In this document: positions 11,934-21,518 of the stretch, piece after piece
Numbering within the stretch: the first letter of the stretch is position 1
Layout of the letters: every line of letters starts with the position of its first letter
NCBI GenBank assembly: GCA_014871385.1
Contig: CM026426.1
Coordinates: forward strand, 13,049,958-13,113,957
DNA length: 64,000 nt
Origin: Ceratodon purpureus
Taxonomy: Eukaryota; Streptophyta; Bryopsida; Pseudoditrichales; Ditrichaceae
Direction of reading: 5' to 3'
Notes under the pieces: model-generated
Databases searched by the model: none
The model's input: only the letters and a program-made list of their open reading frames with translations
What the model was told of the DNA's origin: nothing
Translations under genes and position numbers: made by a program

Positions 11934-13426
11934 GTCCGCCGACAGAAATTGCAGGGGACCTTAGTTGAGAAGCAGTATGCTGTCCCTAACCTGTCCAATT
12001 AGAGACTCCTCTCAACCGTCCAATCAGAAACGATAGACGAAGACAACAGAAACGGCAACAGAAGGTGCGGGACAGTTAAGCACATGCGGGAATAATAACG
12101 GTCCTCTCAAGAAACGTGTGCGTCAGGAGCACTCTCAGAGGGAATCGAAAGTGCAATGACAGAAATAGAATGAAGTATGCGCATCTGACGGGGGGTTAGT
12201 TATGAATTCCCAGGAGTACAAATTGGCGCCAGAATCAAATTCAATTTTGCGCGCCTTGGACAGATCAAGATCCCATCATGGCGGCGAGATACCCCCGCCG
12301 TCACACAACAATGTTAGTTCATTATTACGAATTTGAACGTGGCGATTGGAGCATCTGTCACATCACATGCCCACGCCATCATGACTTGGTGACGGATTGA
12401 AAAAAGGTCAAAAGACGTCCCATCATCATCCTACGTGGCGTGATGGGACGGATGTTAGGGATGACCATCCATGCATGGATGGTATGTACATGCCATACGC
12501 CATGACCCATCGGGCGTGACGATTCAGTCTCGGGAGGTGGGGGTCTGTAGGGTATACACCCGCCACCCCCGACGTTTCCTCCTCATTTCTAGCCTTCTCT
12601 TTTTCAGCTCTCTTTTGTCCTCTTCTCAGCGCTCCGCAGAGGTCGCGTCGGCTGCTAGGTTTTTCTGCGTCGGCTGCTAGGGTTGAGGGCGTCGGCTCCT
12701 TCACCTGCGCGCGTCGGCTGCTGTTCGAAGGTCATCCGCTGACGGTGAAAGGCCATCCGCCGACGTTATGGCAGCCTCCGAGAGTGGGTAAGTTGTTAAA
12801 GTCGGCTGTCCGCCGACGCTCCCTTTCTTGAGTCTTTCATGTTTCCGTTTTCTCGCATGGGTTTGTCCCTCCCGTCGGCTGTCCGCCGACGCCACCCCTT
12901 CTATTGTCCTTCATGTTTCCGATTTCTCGCATGGGTTTGTCCCTCCCGTCGGCTGTCCGCCGACGCCACTCCTCCTTTTGTCCTTCATGTTTCTGTTTTC
13001 TCGCATGGGTTTGTCCCTCCCGTCGGCTGTCCGCCGACGCCACCCCTTCTTTTGCCCTTCATGTTTTGTGTTCTCTTGCTTGGGGTTGTTCCTCCCGCCG
13101 GCTGACCGCCGACGCCACCCCTTCTTTTGCCCTTCATGTTTTGTGTTCTCTCGCATGGGGTTGTTCCTCCCGTCGGCTGACCGCCGACGCCACCCCTTCT
13201 TTTGCCCTTCATGTTTTGTGTTCTCTCGCATGGGGTTGTTCCTCCCGTCGGCTGACCGCCGACGCCACCCCTTTCTGAGTCCTTCATTTTTCTATTTTCT
13301 CACATGGGTTATTCCCCCCGTCGGCTGTCCGCCGATGGGGAGGGCGTGTCCATCCGCCCCGTCGGCTGTCCGCCGATGGAGTGAGAATCTCATGGTCTAA
13401 TCTTGTGATTCTTCTTTTGCAGGGCG
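11934..13426. promoter_or_regulatory. Divergent promoter region of element A
   Basis: About 1.5 kb separates the head-to-head transposase and ParB-like genes. The left two-thirds has no convincing open frame. It holds short near-repeats such as CATCCATGCATGGATGG (12467-12483), which is a perfect palindrome around GCATGC, and several GACGG/CCGTC blocks. The right third is the palindrome minisatellite. Shared control of both genes from this interval is inferred from layout. No TATA box was convincingly identified. Confidence 0.55.
12801..13390. repeat. Minisatellite of 73-75-bp units carrying palindrome A
   Basis: Successive palindromes at 12874, 12948, 13022, 13097, 13172, 13247 and 13320 are spaced 73-75 bp. 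Between them lie repeated TCTCGCATGGGTTTGTCCC and TTTTGCCCTTCATGTTT blocks. The array ends just before a TTCTTTTGCAG (13415-13425) that directly precedes the ATG at 13427, so part of it may be transcribed as a 5' leader intron. Open frames across it (for example 12828-13400) only reflect a repeat length divisible by three in places. Confidence 0.92.
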
Positions 13427-16400
13427 ATGGTCGACTCCACCGCAAAACCAAATGGGTTACGGTGGCTCTGTGACAAGGTTGTTGATCCTGAAGTACAAAT
13501 ACGAGCACGGGGCTTGACACCGAGGGTGACATTCCTCGCTGATTCGAAGATAACGGAGTGGGGCATCACCTGGCGTGACACTCCCACGTCGCTGGGCTTC
13601 GTGACCAAAATAGGTCAGAAGCAAATGGCAGGTGGACCAAGATTTGAGATTATTGGAGCCAGGGAATGCGAGGATAACGACAACGTGTGCTTGGTGTTTG
13701 CATCGGTTCCTGTCGCGGAGGGCACACCAGTGGACTGCTTCGCGGTTTTAATTCCGGTTGAGAAGTGCATGGATGGCTTGTGCTCTAAAGAAGTACAGGA
13801 TGCGGCTACTTGGGGCAGGGGCGAGAACATAGCTGTTGAACAGATACTCGACGTGATTGATACGCTCGGGGACAAAGTGATGGAAGAGAAGACGAAGAAC
13901 TCGGTTAAGCCTTCAGCAAAGAAAAGAGGCGGCCGCAAGTCTGCTGTAGAAGCGGGCACTGGTACAGTCACCTCCGAGACCGGAGAAACACAGACGACAG
14001 GGGAGTCATCGAGAAGGAAGAAGGGAAAGGCAGCGGCTGCTGAGGGCGAGGGTAGGAAGAAGAAAGGTAGGAAGAAGGAAGAGACAAAGGAGACCGTGGC
14101 GGAAGCTCTCATGCTCGCAAACAATCTCACTTCCAAAACAAAGGACACCGACGTCCTTGCCATGTACCAGACGTTGGAGGAGGGACTTGGGCACTGCTTC
14201 CCCAACGGGCAACGTGCCCTTCCTTGTCAGATTCCATATAACAGGATACACATAGCTCCCGACGAATTTAAGTACAGAGCGATATTCAGGAAGAGGCAGG
14301 ATCAGATAAGTCTTTTCTACAAAGGACTTGGAGCAATCCGGAAGAAGCCCGAGCTGTACTGCCTTCCTATGAGTGGTGACCCCGGAGTAAAGGATCCAGT
14401 GACGGGCGAGATTAAGCTTAAAGGCTTGGAAGGACTTCTTCGACCTCTGCCAGCCCTAAATGTCAAGTATTCACTTACACTGGATGACGGCACATCTAAG
14501 CTGGTACCTTGGTATGAAGATGAGCTCATCCATTGGTACATAATTGGGGGCCAGCACACGTTTGAGGCTTGTCGAGAACTGGGAGAGAAGGAACCACTGG
14601 ACTCTCCTATGCGGCAGTATTACCTTAACCACGATATCATTCCTGTATATGCTGATAACAAGGATACCCTCATTAAGGTCTCTAACGCATTAAACATGGA
14701 GGTGAAGGATAAAGTCGCCGAAGTAAGTTTCAGGTCCCAGCTGGCGAAGATGCGCGCCAAATGGATCGAGCGGGGGAGGATCGACAAGAAAGATGACTTC
14801 AGCGCATGGAAGGTAATTCACATCTTCCTCTTTTCCTGTTGTTTACATGTAGTTGAAAGTCGTCGGCGGACCGCCGATGCTCAAGTGGTTCTCCGTATTG
14901 TAGAAGTGGGATTTATTTATCAATGTCATTTTCTTCTTCCTTGCAGGAGTTCTGCAAGGAGTACCTCAGTCCGATTCTCGGAAAGTCCCTTACGTCCCAA
15001 ACCTTCAAGTTGCCCTTAGTCTTTGTGTCTGACGAAACATACAACGAGTGGCAACTGGTGTTCGACGCCTGGGAGGAGGGGAGGATCATCGGGGAGGACG
15101 GTTTGAAACCTGGATTTCCCCCAAAGCCAGCCCGCCGGGACATAACACTCAACGACATGCAGTACGTGATCGGTCTTCGGGACCACGAATGCAAGAGGCT
15201 GGCCAAGGAAATTCTGGACCTTAAAGTGTACGTCAAGGTCACTGGGAAAGAGGTGGTTCAACGGGATGGAACATCAGTGGAGAATTGGTGTAAGCGTGTG
15301 AAATTCGAGTATGTTGTCCGGAACGAGCTCATGTGTATTTACAGGGGCTTTGCACTGAAGAAACCAGGGACTGGGAAGCATATTGAGTGGACCATGGATG
15401 ATTGGAATTCCCTTGAAGTCGAGAAGGGGTTCAATGATACAATGGTTAGTAATATTCGGGCTGACTTGGAAGATAGTCCTGAGGGGAAGGAGTGGCTTAA
15501 GGGACGGAATCATCCGCTCACGCCGTCGCAAGGGCCAACACGAGAATTCTTCAAAGACATTGTGCAAAAGTACAGAAAATCGGATGTGGACCAGTCTTCG
15601 CAGTCGTCTGTACAGTTCGATGTTCGGATTGCAGAGGACCTGGGTGAAGTGTGCACAGCTCTTGACGTTGGCGGAGCATTCTCCTTCAACAAGGCGCAGT
15701 ATGAGATGTTCGTGGTCTTTGGCTACGATCCAGCGGGAAAGGAGATGCCTAACATGCGACAACAACACGTTATAACTGTCGCTGAGAGGATTCACCGTGA
15801 GGTGGAGGAGGAGGTCATTCTGGATGGGGAGGTAGATACAATTAAGGTGAATAAGCTTGTCACCCCATCCTTGTGGCTACTCGATGCTGAGTGTAATCAC
15901 ACTCTTCAAGGCGTGTCAAGGCTGACGAGTAATTCGTGGACGGTTCATACTATGCAGTACTTCCCTGATAGTTCCGCCGGGTTTCAAAGGTGTTCTCTCA
16001 TTGACTCTAGACCCAAGGTTCATGTGTCCGTTATGTATCCAAGAACAACGCTCGGGGATGCATGGAATACCTTCTCGGACTTCACTGGTTTGAAACGTCC
16101 GCTTCCTCCCTATGTGGACGAAGGAGAAGATCATCTTGGGGAGGATTGGTCAAATGGTCACTGCCACGCTAGTTACTCTTTCCTCCAATCTCTTCTGGAG
16201 AAAGCGATGCAGATTGAGGACGTTCGGGTGATCAATTGCTGGGGAGGGGGAAACGTCACGGCCCTTGCTCTGGTAAGTTACTGCAGTCTCTTCTGGTGCC
16301 TTCGCTGTTTGCTCACCGATCGTCGGCGGGCAGCCGACGCTGATTGAATCCTTCGTGTTTCTTGGGTAGAAGATTTCCTTAACCGTTTCGTCTTGTTCTG

Positions 16401-17612
16401 CTGCAGAAAAACCATTTGACTGTAATTGAGATCGTGCGTACCGAGGAAGAGAGATACGAAGCGCACTGTCGGGTTCGGAATATGACGTTCATTCCGGGCG
16501 TTTATAACGTGCCCGTCCAAGCTCCAGTTCAGACCACGCAGTCTGGGGCCGGGCCGTCTGTCCCCGCCTCTGCTAGAGGCAGGACTGGCTCTCTCACGGC
16601 TGCCGACTTGGGTGTGAATGCGGAGGAGGCCCATTTGGTCGGGAAGGGTGGATGTATGGGTTCGGGGAAGACTGCGAGGGGTCGCTCAGAGAGTTATCTG
16701 GACTCCGACGACGATGTCGACGAGGAGCCACCAGATGTACCCGACCCAGACGTTGAAGATGAAGCTGGAGATGCTGAGGAACAGCCAAGAAACGAGGACG
16801 ACCAAGCTGAGGCTTTCATTCCAACTGGAAATGCAGAGGTAGAGGAGCGAGACACGGAGGACTTAAGCTATGAACCAGTACCCGACGTATTACCACTGGA
16901 AGAATCGAATCCTCGTTACGTGAACCCACCGCTGTCGCAAGTTCTACGGGAGACCGGAACTGACTCCCTCAGCTTCGGTATTAATTCTCCTACATTTCAA
17001 GAGCAGGAGACTCCTCCCGCCGAGCCAGAACGTGATTTAGACCAGACGGGGCGTCCAAATAAGATGCAGGTTCCTCTAGCATCGAGGCCTGACGATGAAG
17101 TGGTTCTCCGTGTCCAGAAGCCAACCCAGGAGCCTGCAGTGAGCATTGAAGGGCATGTTCCTCCTGCTGCCGTCGGCGGGCAGCCGACGGCAGACAAGCA
17201 AACCTCATCTAACCCCTCTGCCAAGACCAAGTTGACAGGGAAGTCAATCGCATTCGTCACTCAAGGTGTGAAGGGCGCAACTCGGATGATTGGCCCGGAT
17301 GAGAACCCTCTGGTTAAGACACGATCAATGAAGAGAAGTAAGACCGATGGTACCGCGCAGGATTCCTCTCTTGTGGGTAACTTATCCCGTGATTCCTCAG
17401 GGGTTCAGGAAGGGGAGGAGTCCTCTGGGAAGGGCAAACGGAAGGCTGCTTCGAAGAAGACTTCCTCCGAGAAGACTTCCTCCAAGAAGGGCACATCTGG
17501 GGAACAGCTCATGAGTCCCAAGAATGTGGACGCTCCAGAGGACGTTCTGTCACCTCCGCGGGCATCCAAACGGGAGCCTAGGCCGAAGAAGCACAAAGGT
17601 GGAGCTCAGTAA
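13427..17612 (+). CDS. ParB/DGQHR-like protein with methyltransferase-like C-terminal region, element A (1305 aa)
   Basis: Three exons: 13427-14812, 14947-16272 and 16407-17612, all phase 0 with GTAA donors and TTGCAG/CTGCAG acceptors. Residues 1-150 are globular and unrecognised. Residues 160-225 are a Lys/Arg-rich linker (RRKKGKAAAAEGEGRKKKG), likely nuclear. Residues about 230-460 hold HWYIIGGQHTFEACRELGEK, resembling the GxxR/DGQHR core of ParB/sulfiredoxin-fold proteins, with His-Thr where bacterial ParB has Arg-Arg. The second exon ends INCWGGGNVTALAL and the third continues KNHLTVIEIVRTEEERYEAH. This layout recalls the glycine loop (GSGTT) and following acidic strand of N6/N4 DNA methyltransferases, but the canonical residues and a clear DPPY are missing, so activity is doubtful. 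The last 350 residues are acidic then Lys/Ser-rich and disordered. A palindrome lies in each intron and one in the coding tail (17172). A diverged homologue exists in element B. The domain calls are inferences from short motifs. Confidence 0.65.
14813..14946 (+). other. Intron 1 of ParB-like gene, with palindrome
   Basis: GTAATT to CCTTGCAG, 134 bp. It contains the palindrome at 14862-14878. Confidence 0.85.
16273..16406 (+). other. Intron 2 of ParB-like gene, with palindrome
   Basis: GTAAGT to GCTGCAG, 134 bp, the same length as intron 1. It contains the palindrome at 16322-16338. It splits the methyltransferase-like motif between glycine loop and acidic strand, as the homologous intron in element B also does. 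Confidence 0.85.
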
Positions 17613-17770
17613 GTCAGGCGGTGGCCTAGTCCATCTTTCTAATGCCTGCATTGATAATTTAGTGTAGTGATCGGGCGCTAGGATTGTGTTAGATGTTTGT
17701 ACTGCCAAATATGAATAAATTTTCGGTAAATGCCAAGTTGTACGCTCTCCCTTTTTCCAAATAATGTTGC

Positions 17771-18688
17771 TTGCAAGTCGGCTGTCCGCCGACCGTCGTC
17801 CTAACCGTCACGTTTGTCTTCTGCTTCGTTTTCTGTCACTCCAGAGTCCGCGGACAAGGAAGTCCATGGAAAACTTCGCGAAGACAAAAAAGTGCAGTTC
17901 TGGAGCAGGGACCTCCACCTCTGAATCCACTTCACATAGCCCCGGAACAGGCTGGTACTCAGGTACACGATCCAGTGCTGAAGTACTTTCTGGTTCTGGA
18001 TATTAAAGGCCTGCTATTAGTCCAGACGAAGCAGGGTACTAGGTGGAATACTAAACTTAGACCGGGTTTAGAGAAGTTCCTAGAGTTCTGCCTGGACAAT
18101 TTCGAGGTGGTCTTCTGGAGCTGCGTTCAGGAAAAAAGGTTCCAGATTCTGTGGACAGCGTTGCAGCAGCGCTGTCCTCGTCTAGATGCCGAAGTGCGCT
18201 ACAAGTTCGACCAGAGTTTCTGCGAGACTTGCGTTCATAAGGCTAGTAGGGAGTTTTATTTGAAGAGACTCCAGACCCTCTTTGACCTCGATGACGGCCT
18301 GAAGGGGACGGGGGCGTCTTCAATTAACACTCTCTTGGTTGATGATTCCCCTTATAAAAATGTCGCAAACACTCCTTGGAACGCTGTGCACCCTACACCA
18401 TATACCTTCGAGTCGAAGGAGTCGGAAAATAAGAGGAATTATGTGCTTGGAGAATTGATTCCTTGGCTTACCAGTTTGAAAGAATCCAAACTCCCCGTGC
18501 CCGAGTACTGCCAGAAACACTCCGAATTCGGTCAGCGTCGTCTGTTTCCGGGGATGAAGCTTATAGTCTCTTCTCTCCACACATTGATTGCCCTAAACGA
18601 AAGAGAACATAGTAGATGTAGAAACTGTTTTAGAGAGCATGCACATGATTCAGTCGGCTGCCCGCCGATGGGATCTTCATGTATTTAG
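17771..18688 (+). CDS. FCP1-like HAD-domain protein 1, element A
   Basis: The first 25-30 residues look like leader or intron sequence: an acceptor TCACTCCAG lies at 17839-17847, and the segment is palindrome plus hydrophobic. The domain starts at YFLVLDIKGLLLV, followed by RPGLEKFLEFCLDNFEVVFW and INTLLVDDSPYKNVANTPWN, then WNAVHP. This order (motif I, the hhhWS motif II strand, motif IV DD) is that of FCP1/SCP CTD-phosphatases and NLI-interacting-factor domains. In motif I the nucleophile Asp is kept, but the second Asp of DxDxT is Lys (DIKGL), so phosphatase activity is unlikely. Motif IV VDDSP is intact. It lies 160 bp after the ParB-like gene, whose AATGAATAAA-type signal is near 17711, with AATAAA near 18703 after this one. 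It ends in palindrome-derived residues DSVGCPPMG. Confidence 0.7.
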   Translation: MQVGCPPTVVLTVTFVFCFVFCHSRVRGQGSPWKTSRRQKSAVLEQGPPPLNPLHIAPEQAGTQVHDPVLKYFLVLDIKGLLLVQTKQGTRWNTKLRPGLEKFLEFCLDNFEVVFWSCVQEKRFQILWTALQQRCPRLDAEVRYKFDQSFCETCVHKASREFYLKRLQTLFDLDDGLKGTGASSINTLLVDDSPYKNVANTPWNAVHPTPYTFESKESENKRNYVLGELIPWLTSLKESKLPVPEYCQKHSEFGQRRLFPGMKLIVSSLHTLIALNEREHSRCRNCFREHAHDSVGCPPMGSSCI

Positions 18689-18851
18689 ACTTTTTCAGTA
18701 AATAAAGTTTTCCTCCTTTTAAATATATGAGAACAGAACTCAGTGTCGAGACTGTGTATTCTGTCGTGGGTGTCTTATTGTGTCTCCATTTGTACACTAG
18801 AGCAAGTATGAATTGTGAGCATGCGATTGATCACCGGAATTTTCTTGGAAT

Positions 18852-19967
18852 TTGTCCTTCATTTTTCAGGAGTCACTGGAGGATGACGCTGAAATTGAAG
18901 TGCACCAGGGACCTTCCCTTCTTAGTATGCTCTTGGAGGAGTACCCAACATCTCCTGATGGTGATGCTCACAGAGAAGAGTCTCCGGGAGCGGAAGCCGA
19001 GAATGAAAGTGATGGGGAGGACGAGTACGACTATCCAGTCAGCGGGCCGCCGACGCTGTCTGCTGCACATAGCTCTGGCCGGTGTGCGATGGCTTCCACC
19101 TCGTTCGTCGAGACCAACGTCGCGATCCCGCGCACCGGTTCCCCGCGCGATGATTCCGTCAGTGTCAGCACTGATATTATTGCGCGTAATATTGAGGTAC
19201 CTCTCCAACGATACTACCTTGTCCTTGACATTAAGGGATTGCTCATCGCGGAGCACCACGGGTATATCGGTGATGACCAGAAGACAAAAATTCATATCCG
19301 GGCTAGACCAGGACTTCTTTCATTTCTAGAGTTCTGCACGGCGAATTTCGAGGTAGTCTTTTGGTCCACAGTTTCTGAAAAGAATCTCGATCGTCACTTC
19401 CAGAAGCTGTTAGCCATTCATCCTTTGCTCAGGAGCAATTACAGACGCCTTCCAGGATTCTGGTGTGATATCTCAACAAGGACTAATCCGAATGGGAAAC
19501 GGGAGTACTTGTTGAAGCGTCTGGATAGACTTTTCTGCGACACTAGGCTACTGGCTCGATCAGGTGCCACTGTCCAGAATACCCTACTGGTAGACAACCG
19601 CCCTTATAGGAATGTACTTAATCATCCATTTAGCGCTGTCCATCCGAATTCTTTTTTCTGGGACTCTGCAGAGTGCAAAGAACCTCAACCCACCCCCAAT
19701 CCCTATTTAACTAGGGTAGTTACACCATTCCTTGCAGGACTTAAGCAGTCTGGATTGGATGTCCAGGAGTATTGTAGGAAGAATTCTAGCGTGGGGAAGC
19801 CACGTCTTTTTCCAGGATCTCGCGAATACCAGAAGTATAGGGAGGTTATTCCTTCTCATGCATGCGGGTTTGACGTCCCGGGTGATCCTGGATCTTGGTT
19901 TGTGAATTTACCTTGTCCTCCGGAGGCCCCTGGTAGTTCCATCATCGGCGGGCAGCCGACTGATTAG
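18852..19967 (+). CDS. FCP1-like HAD-domain protein 2, element A
   Basis: The exon proper probably begins at the acceptor TTTTTCAG (18862-18869), giving ESLEDDAEIEVHQG. An acidic N-terminal region of about 100 residues includes palindrome-derived PVSGPPTL (19038). The domain follows: YYLVLDIKGLLIAEHHGY, IRARPGLLSFLEFCTANFEV with VFWSTVSEKN, and NTLLVDNRPYRNVLNHPF. It shares the DIKGLL substitution with the preceding protein. In addition motif IV is VDN instead of VDD, so it should be catalytically dead. It could act as a phospho-CTD or protein-binding module. The stop follows immediately on a palindrome encoding IIGGQPTD. The start codon was not located with confidence. Confidence 0.7.
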   Translation: MSFIFQESLEDDAEIEVHQGPSLLSMLLEEYPTSPDGDAHREESPGAEAENESDGEDEYDYPVSGPPTLSAAHSSGRCAMASTSFVETNVAIPRTGSPRDDSVSVSTDIIARNIEVPLQRYYLVLDIKGLLIAEHHGYIGDDQKTKIHIRARPGLLSFLEFCTANFEVVFWSTVSEKNLDRHFQKLLAIHPLLRSNYRRLPGFWCDISTRTNPNGKREYLLKRLDRLFCDTRLLARSGATVQNTLLVDNRPYRNVLNHPFSAVHPNSFFWDSAECKEPQPTPNPYLTRVVTPFLAGLKQSGLDVQEYCRKNSSVGKPRLFPGSREYQKYREVIPSHACGFDVPGDPGSWFVNLPCPPEAPGSSIIGGQPTD

Positions 19968-20277
19968 AGCCTTTATCAGCGGCGCCACTAGTTTTAAAAA
20001 TCACATATGATACTCTGCACTCTTTAGCTAAATACGCTAAGACTGTTCCCTTTCTGAACTTCCCTGCACCACACAATTGTTTCTAGTGCTGCAATTCGGT
20101 ACTTCTTTTTGTAGATCCATGCATGAACATTTCCCTTGCTGCACATTTACCTTTGAGGTTTCTTCAATGCATCGTTTTGTCGACGGGTCGCCGACGACTT
20201 TGAATATAGTCCATTTCTTTCATATACTTCGTCCTGTTCCTTGATTTCCTTCACTGATTGCATTTCATATTCTTCAG

Positions 20278-20955
20278 GGTTCCTCGTTTTATTTCAAATG
20301 CCTTCACGCTCCACCTCATCATGTCAAGAAATGTATTGTCCTATGCGTCAATGGCCTTCTCTGCTATGTGGATCCCAGGATAGAGGCTTTGCCATGGGAT
20401 ACGCATCGGAATGTAGTGAAGCGCCCAGGTTTGAAGAAGCTTTTCGACATGCTTTTCTTGCATTTCCATGTTGGTCTGTGGTCGAAGATGCCCTTGGGAG
20501 AACTGAAGCCTTTACTCACACATATTCTGCCGGCCGGTGTAATGGAGAGGCTGTCCTTCGTGTATAGCAGAAGTGACCTTATCGACCGGGAGAATTTCCC
20601 CTGGAGTTATAAGACGTTAGGTCAAGTTTGCTCCAAGGTACAGTCTAGAAACGTCTGCAAACTAGATCAGGTGCTATTTGTGGATGTTGACCCGAGGTCA
20701 TTGAGGAGGACACCAAACTGTATGTGCTACATTCCTTGGCCTTTTTAGGGTCATCTAAACTTTCCGAACGATGACGGCGTTATACCTAACATTGCTACAG
20801 ATATCCTTCCTCTGGTATATCCCTTGCACAAGTTCGGATCTGTACCGGAGTATATGGCGCAGGCGTGTAGGCCGGGGCAAGTGCACTGGGCAATTGAAGC
20901 TGCGAGAAAGTTTGGACGTGCACGAGTGGACTGGACTGAAGTTTGCTGGGACTGA
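20278..20955 (+). CDS. FCP1-like HAD-domain segment 3, element A (interrupted)
   Basis: It starts after the acceptor TATTCTTCAG (20268-20277). The frame reads HHVKKCIVLCVNGLLCYVD, where the position of motif I is LCVNGLL, with both catalytic acids lost. RPGLKKLFDMLFLHFHVGLW and DQVLFVDVDPRSLRRTPN then match motifs II and IV of the two preceding copies. An in-frame TAG at 20746-20748 follows IPWPF, but coding character continues in the same frame to 20955 (YPLHKFGSVPEYMAQACRPG and EAARKFGRARVDWTEVCWD). Read-through, a recent nonsense change or a short domain are all possible. It is the most degenerate of a row of three related domains, which suggests local duplication and divergence. Confidence 0.6.
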
Positions 20956-21518
20956 GTTAGGCGGACTTTTTCGCCTCCAACTTGCACTTCTTCCCTCCTC
21001 CTGACCAACAGAACACCTTCCATCGGCTGCCCGCCGACTTGGTCGACCCGTTTGTGCGGCCTTCAAATATATGATTTACTCATTGACCTTACGGCTATGC
21101 TTTCAGGGAAATAGTTTTCCGAGTAGGTTATAATGTGATAGGATTTACGTCAACTTGGTACATAGTGCTGGGTGTAGACTTAATGTTGTAGGACTTCATG
21201 ACTCAAAGTGCTACGGGACTAGTTAGTTTAGCGTGTTCTATTATCGGCGGGTCGCCGACTCTGTATTGTACATTTCATTACTTGAATCAACATGATATTC
21301 TTTAAAGTATTCATTGTAACTCTTATTCTGCATCATATGTCGCAATCTTCGGGTTCATATATCCATCACTGGCAAATTCCGCCCATGCACATCTCGATGT
21401 CCAGTTTTGCATTCCATATTCTGTCGTATTTATGTACAATGACAGTGTTCATCTGTGGTCTCCATCCATCGGCGGTCCGCTGAGTTTGCATTGGTCATTT
21501 TTGAATTCTGGACTTTTT
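20956..21518. other. Right subterminal region of element A
   Basis: AT-rich and non-coding, with palindromes at 21022, 21243 and 21468. The last is 62 bp from the right end. Confidence 0.7.

Larger units (their letters stand above)
6140..21484. repeat. Dispersed 17-bp palindrome family A, GTCGGC-N5-GCCGAC (about 32 copies)
   Basis: Consensus GTCGGCGGGCAGCCGAC or its complement. Copies begin at 6140, 6273, 6373, 6473, 7522, 7637, 7844, 9909, 11071, 11428, 11781, 11859, 12801, 12874, 12948, 13022, 13097, 13172, 13247, 13320, 13361, 14862, 16322, 17172, 17777, 18653, 19038, 19944, 20179, 21022, 21243 and 21468. They occur in both orientations, in introns, intergenic DNA and coding exons. The 6-bp arms are much better kept than the 5-bp centre, which varies (GGGCA, GGACA, TGTCC, TGACC, TATCA, GGTCG). 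Several copies have one arm change. All lie inside element A. Confidence 0.95.

Noticed and set aside
12828-13400. Long open frames on both strands across the palindrome minisatellite
   Set aside because: They come from a tandem repeat of about 75 bp without stops. The translated sequence is repetitive, present in several frames at once, and lies in the promoter region.
6140-21484. CRISPR-like array
   Set aside because: Spacing is irregular over 15 kb, both orientations occur, copies lie in exons and introns, and the context is eukaryotic with introns.
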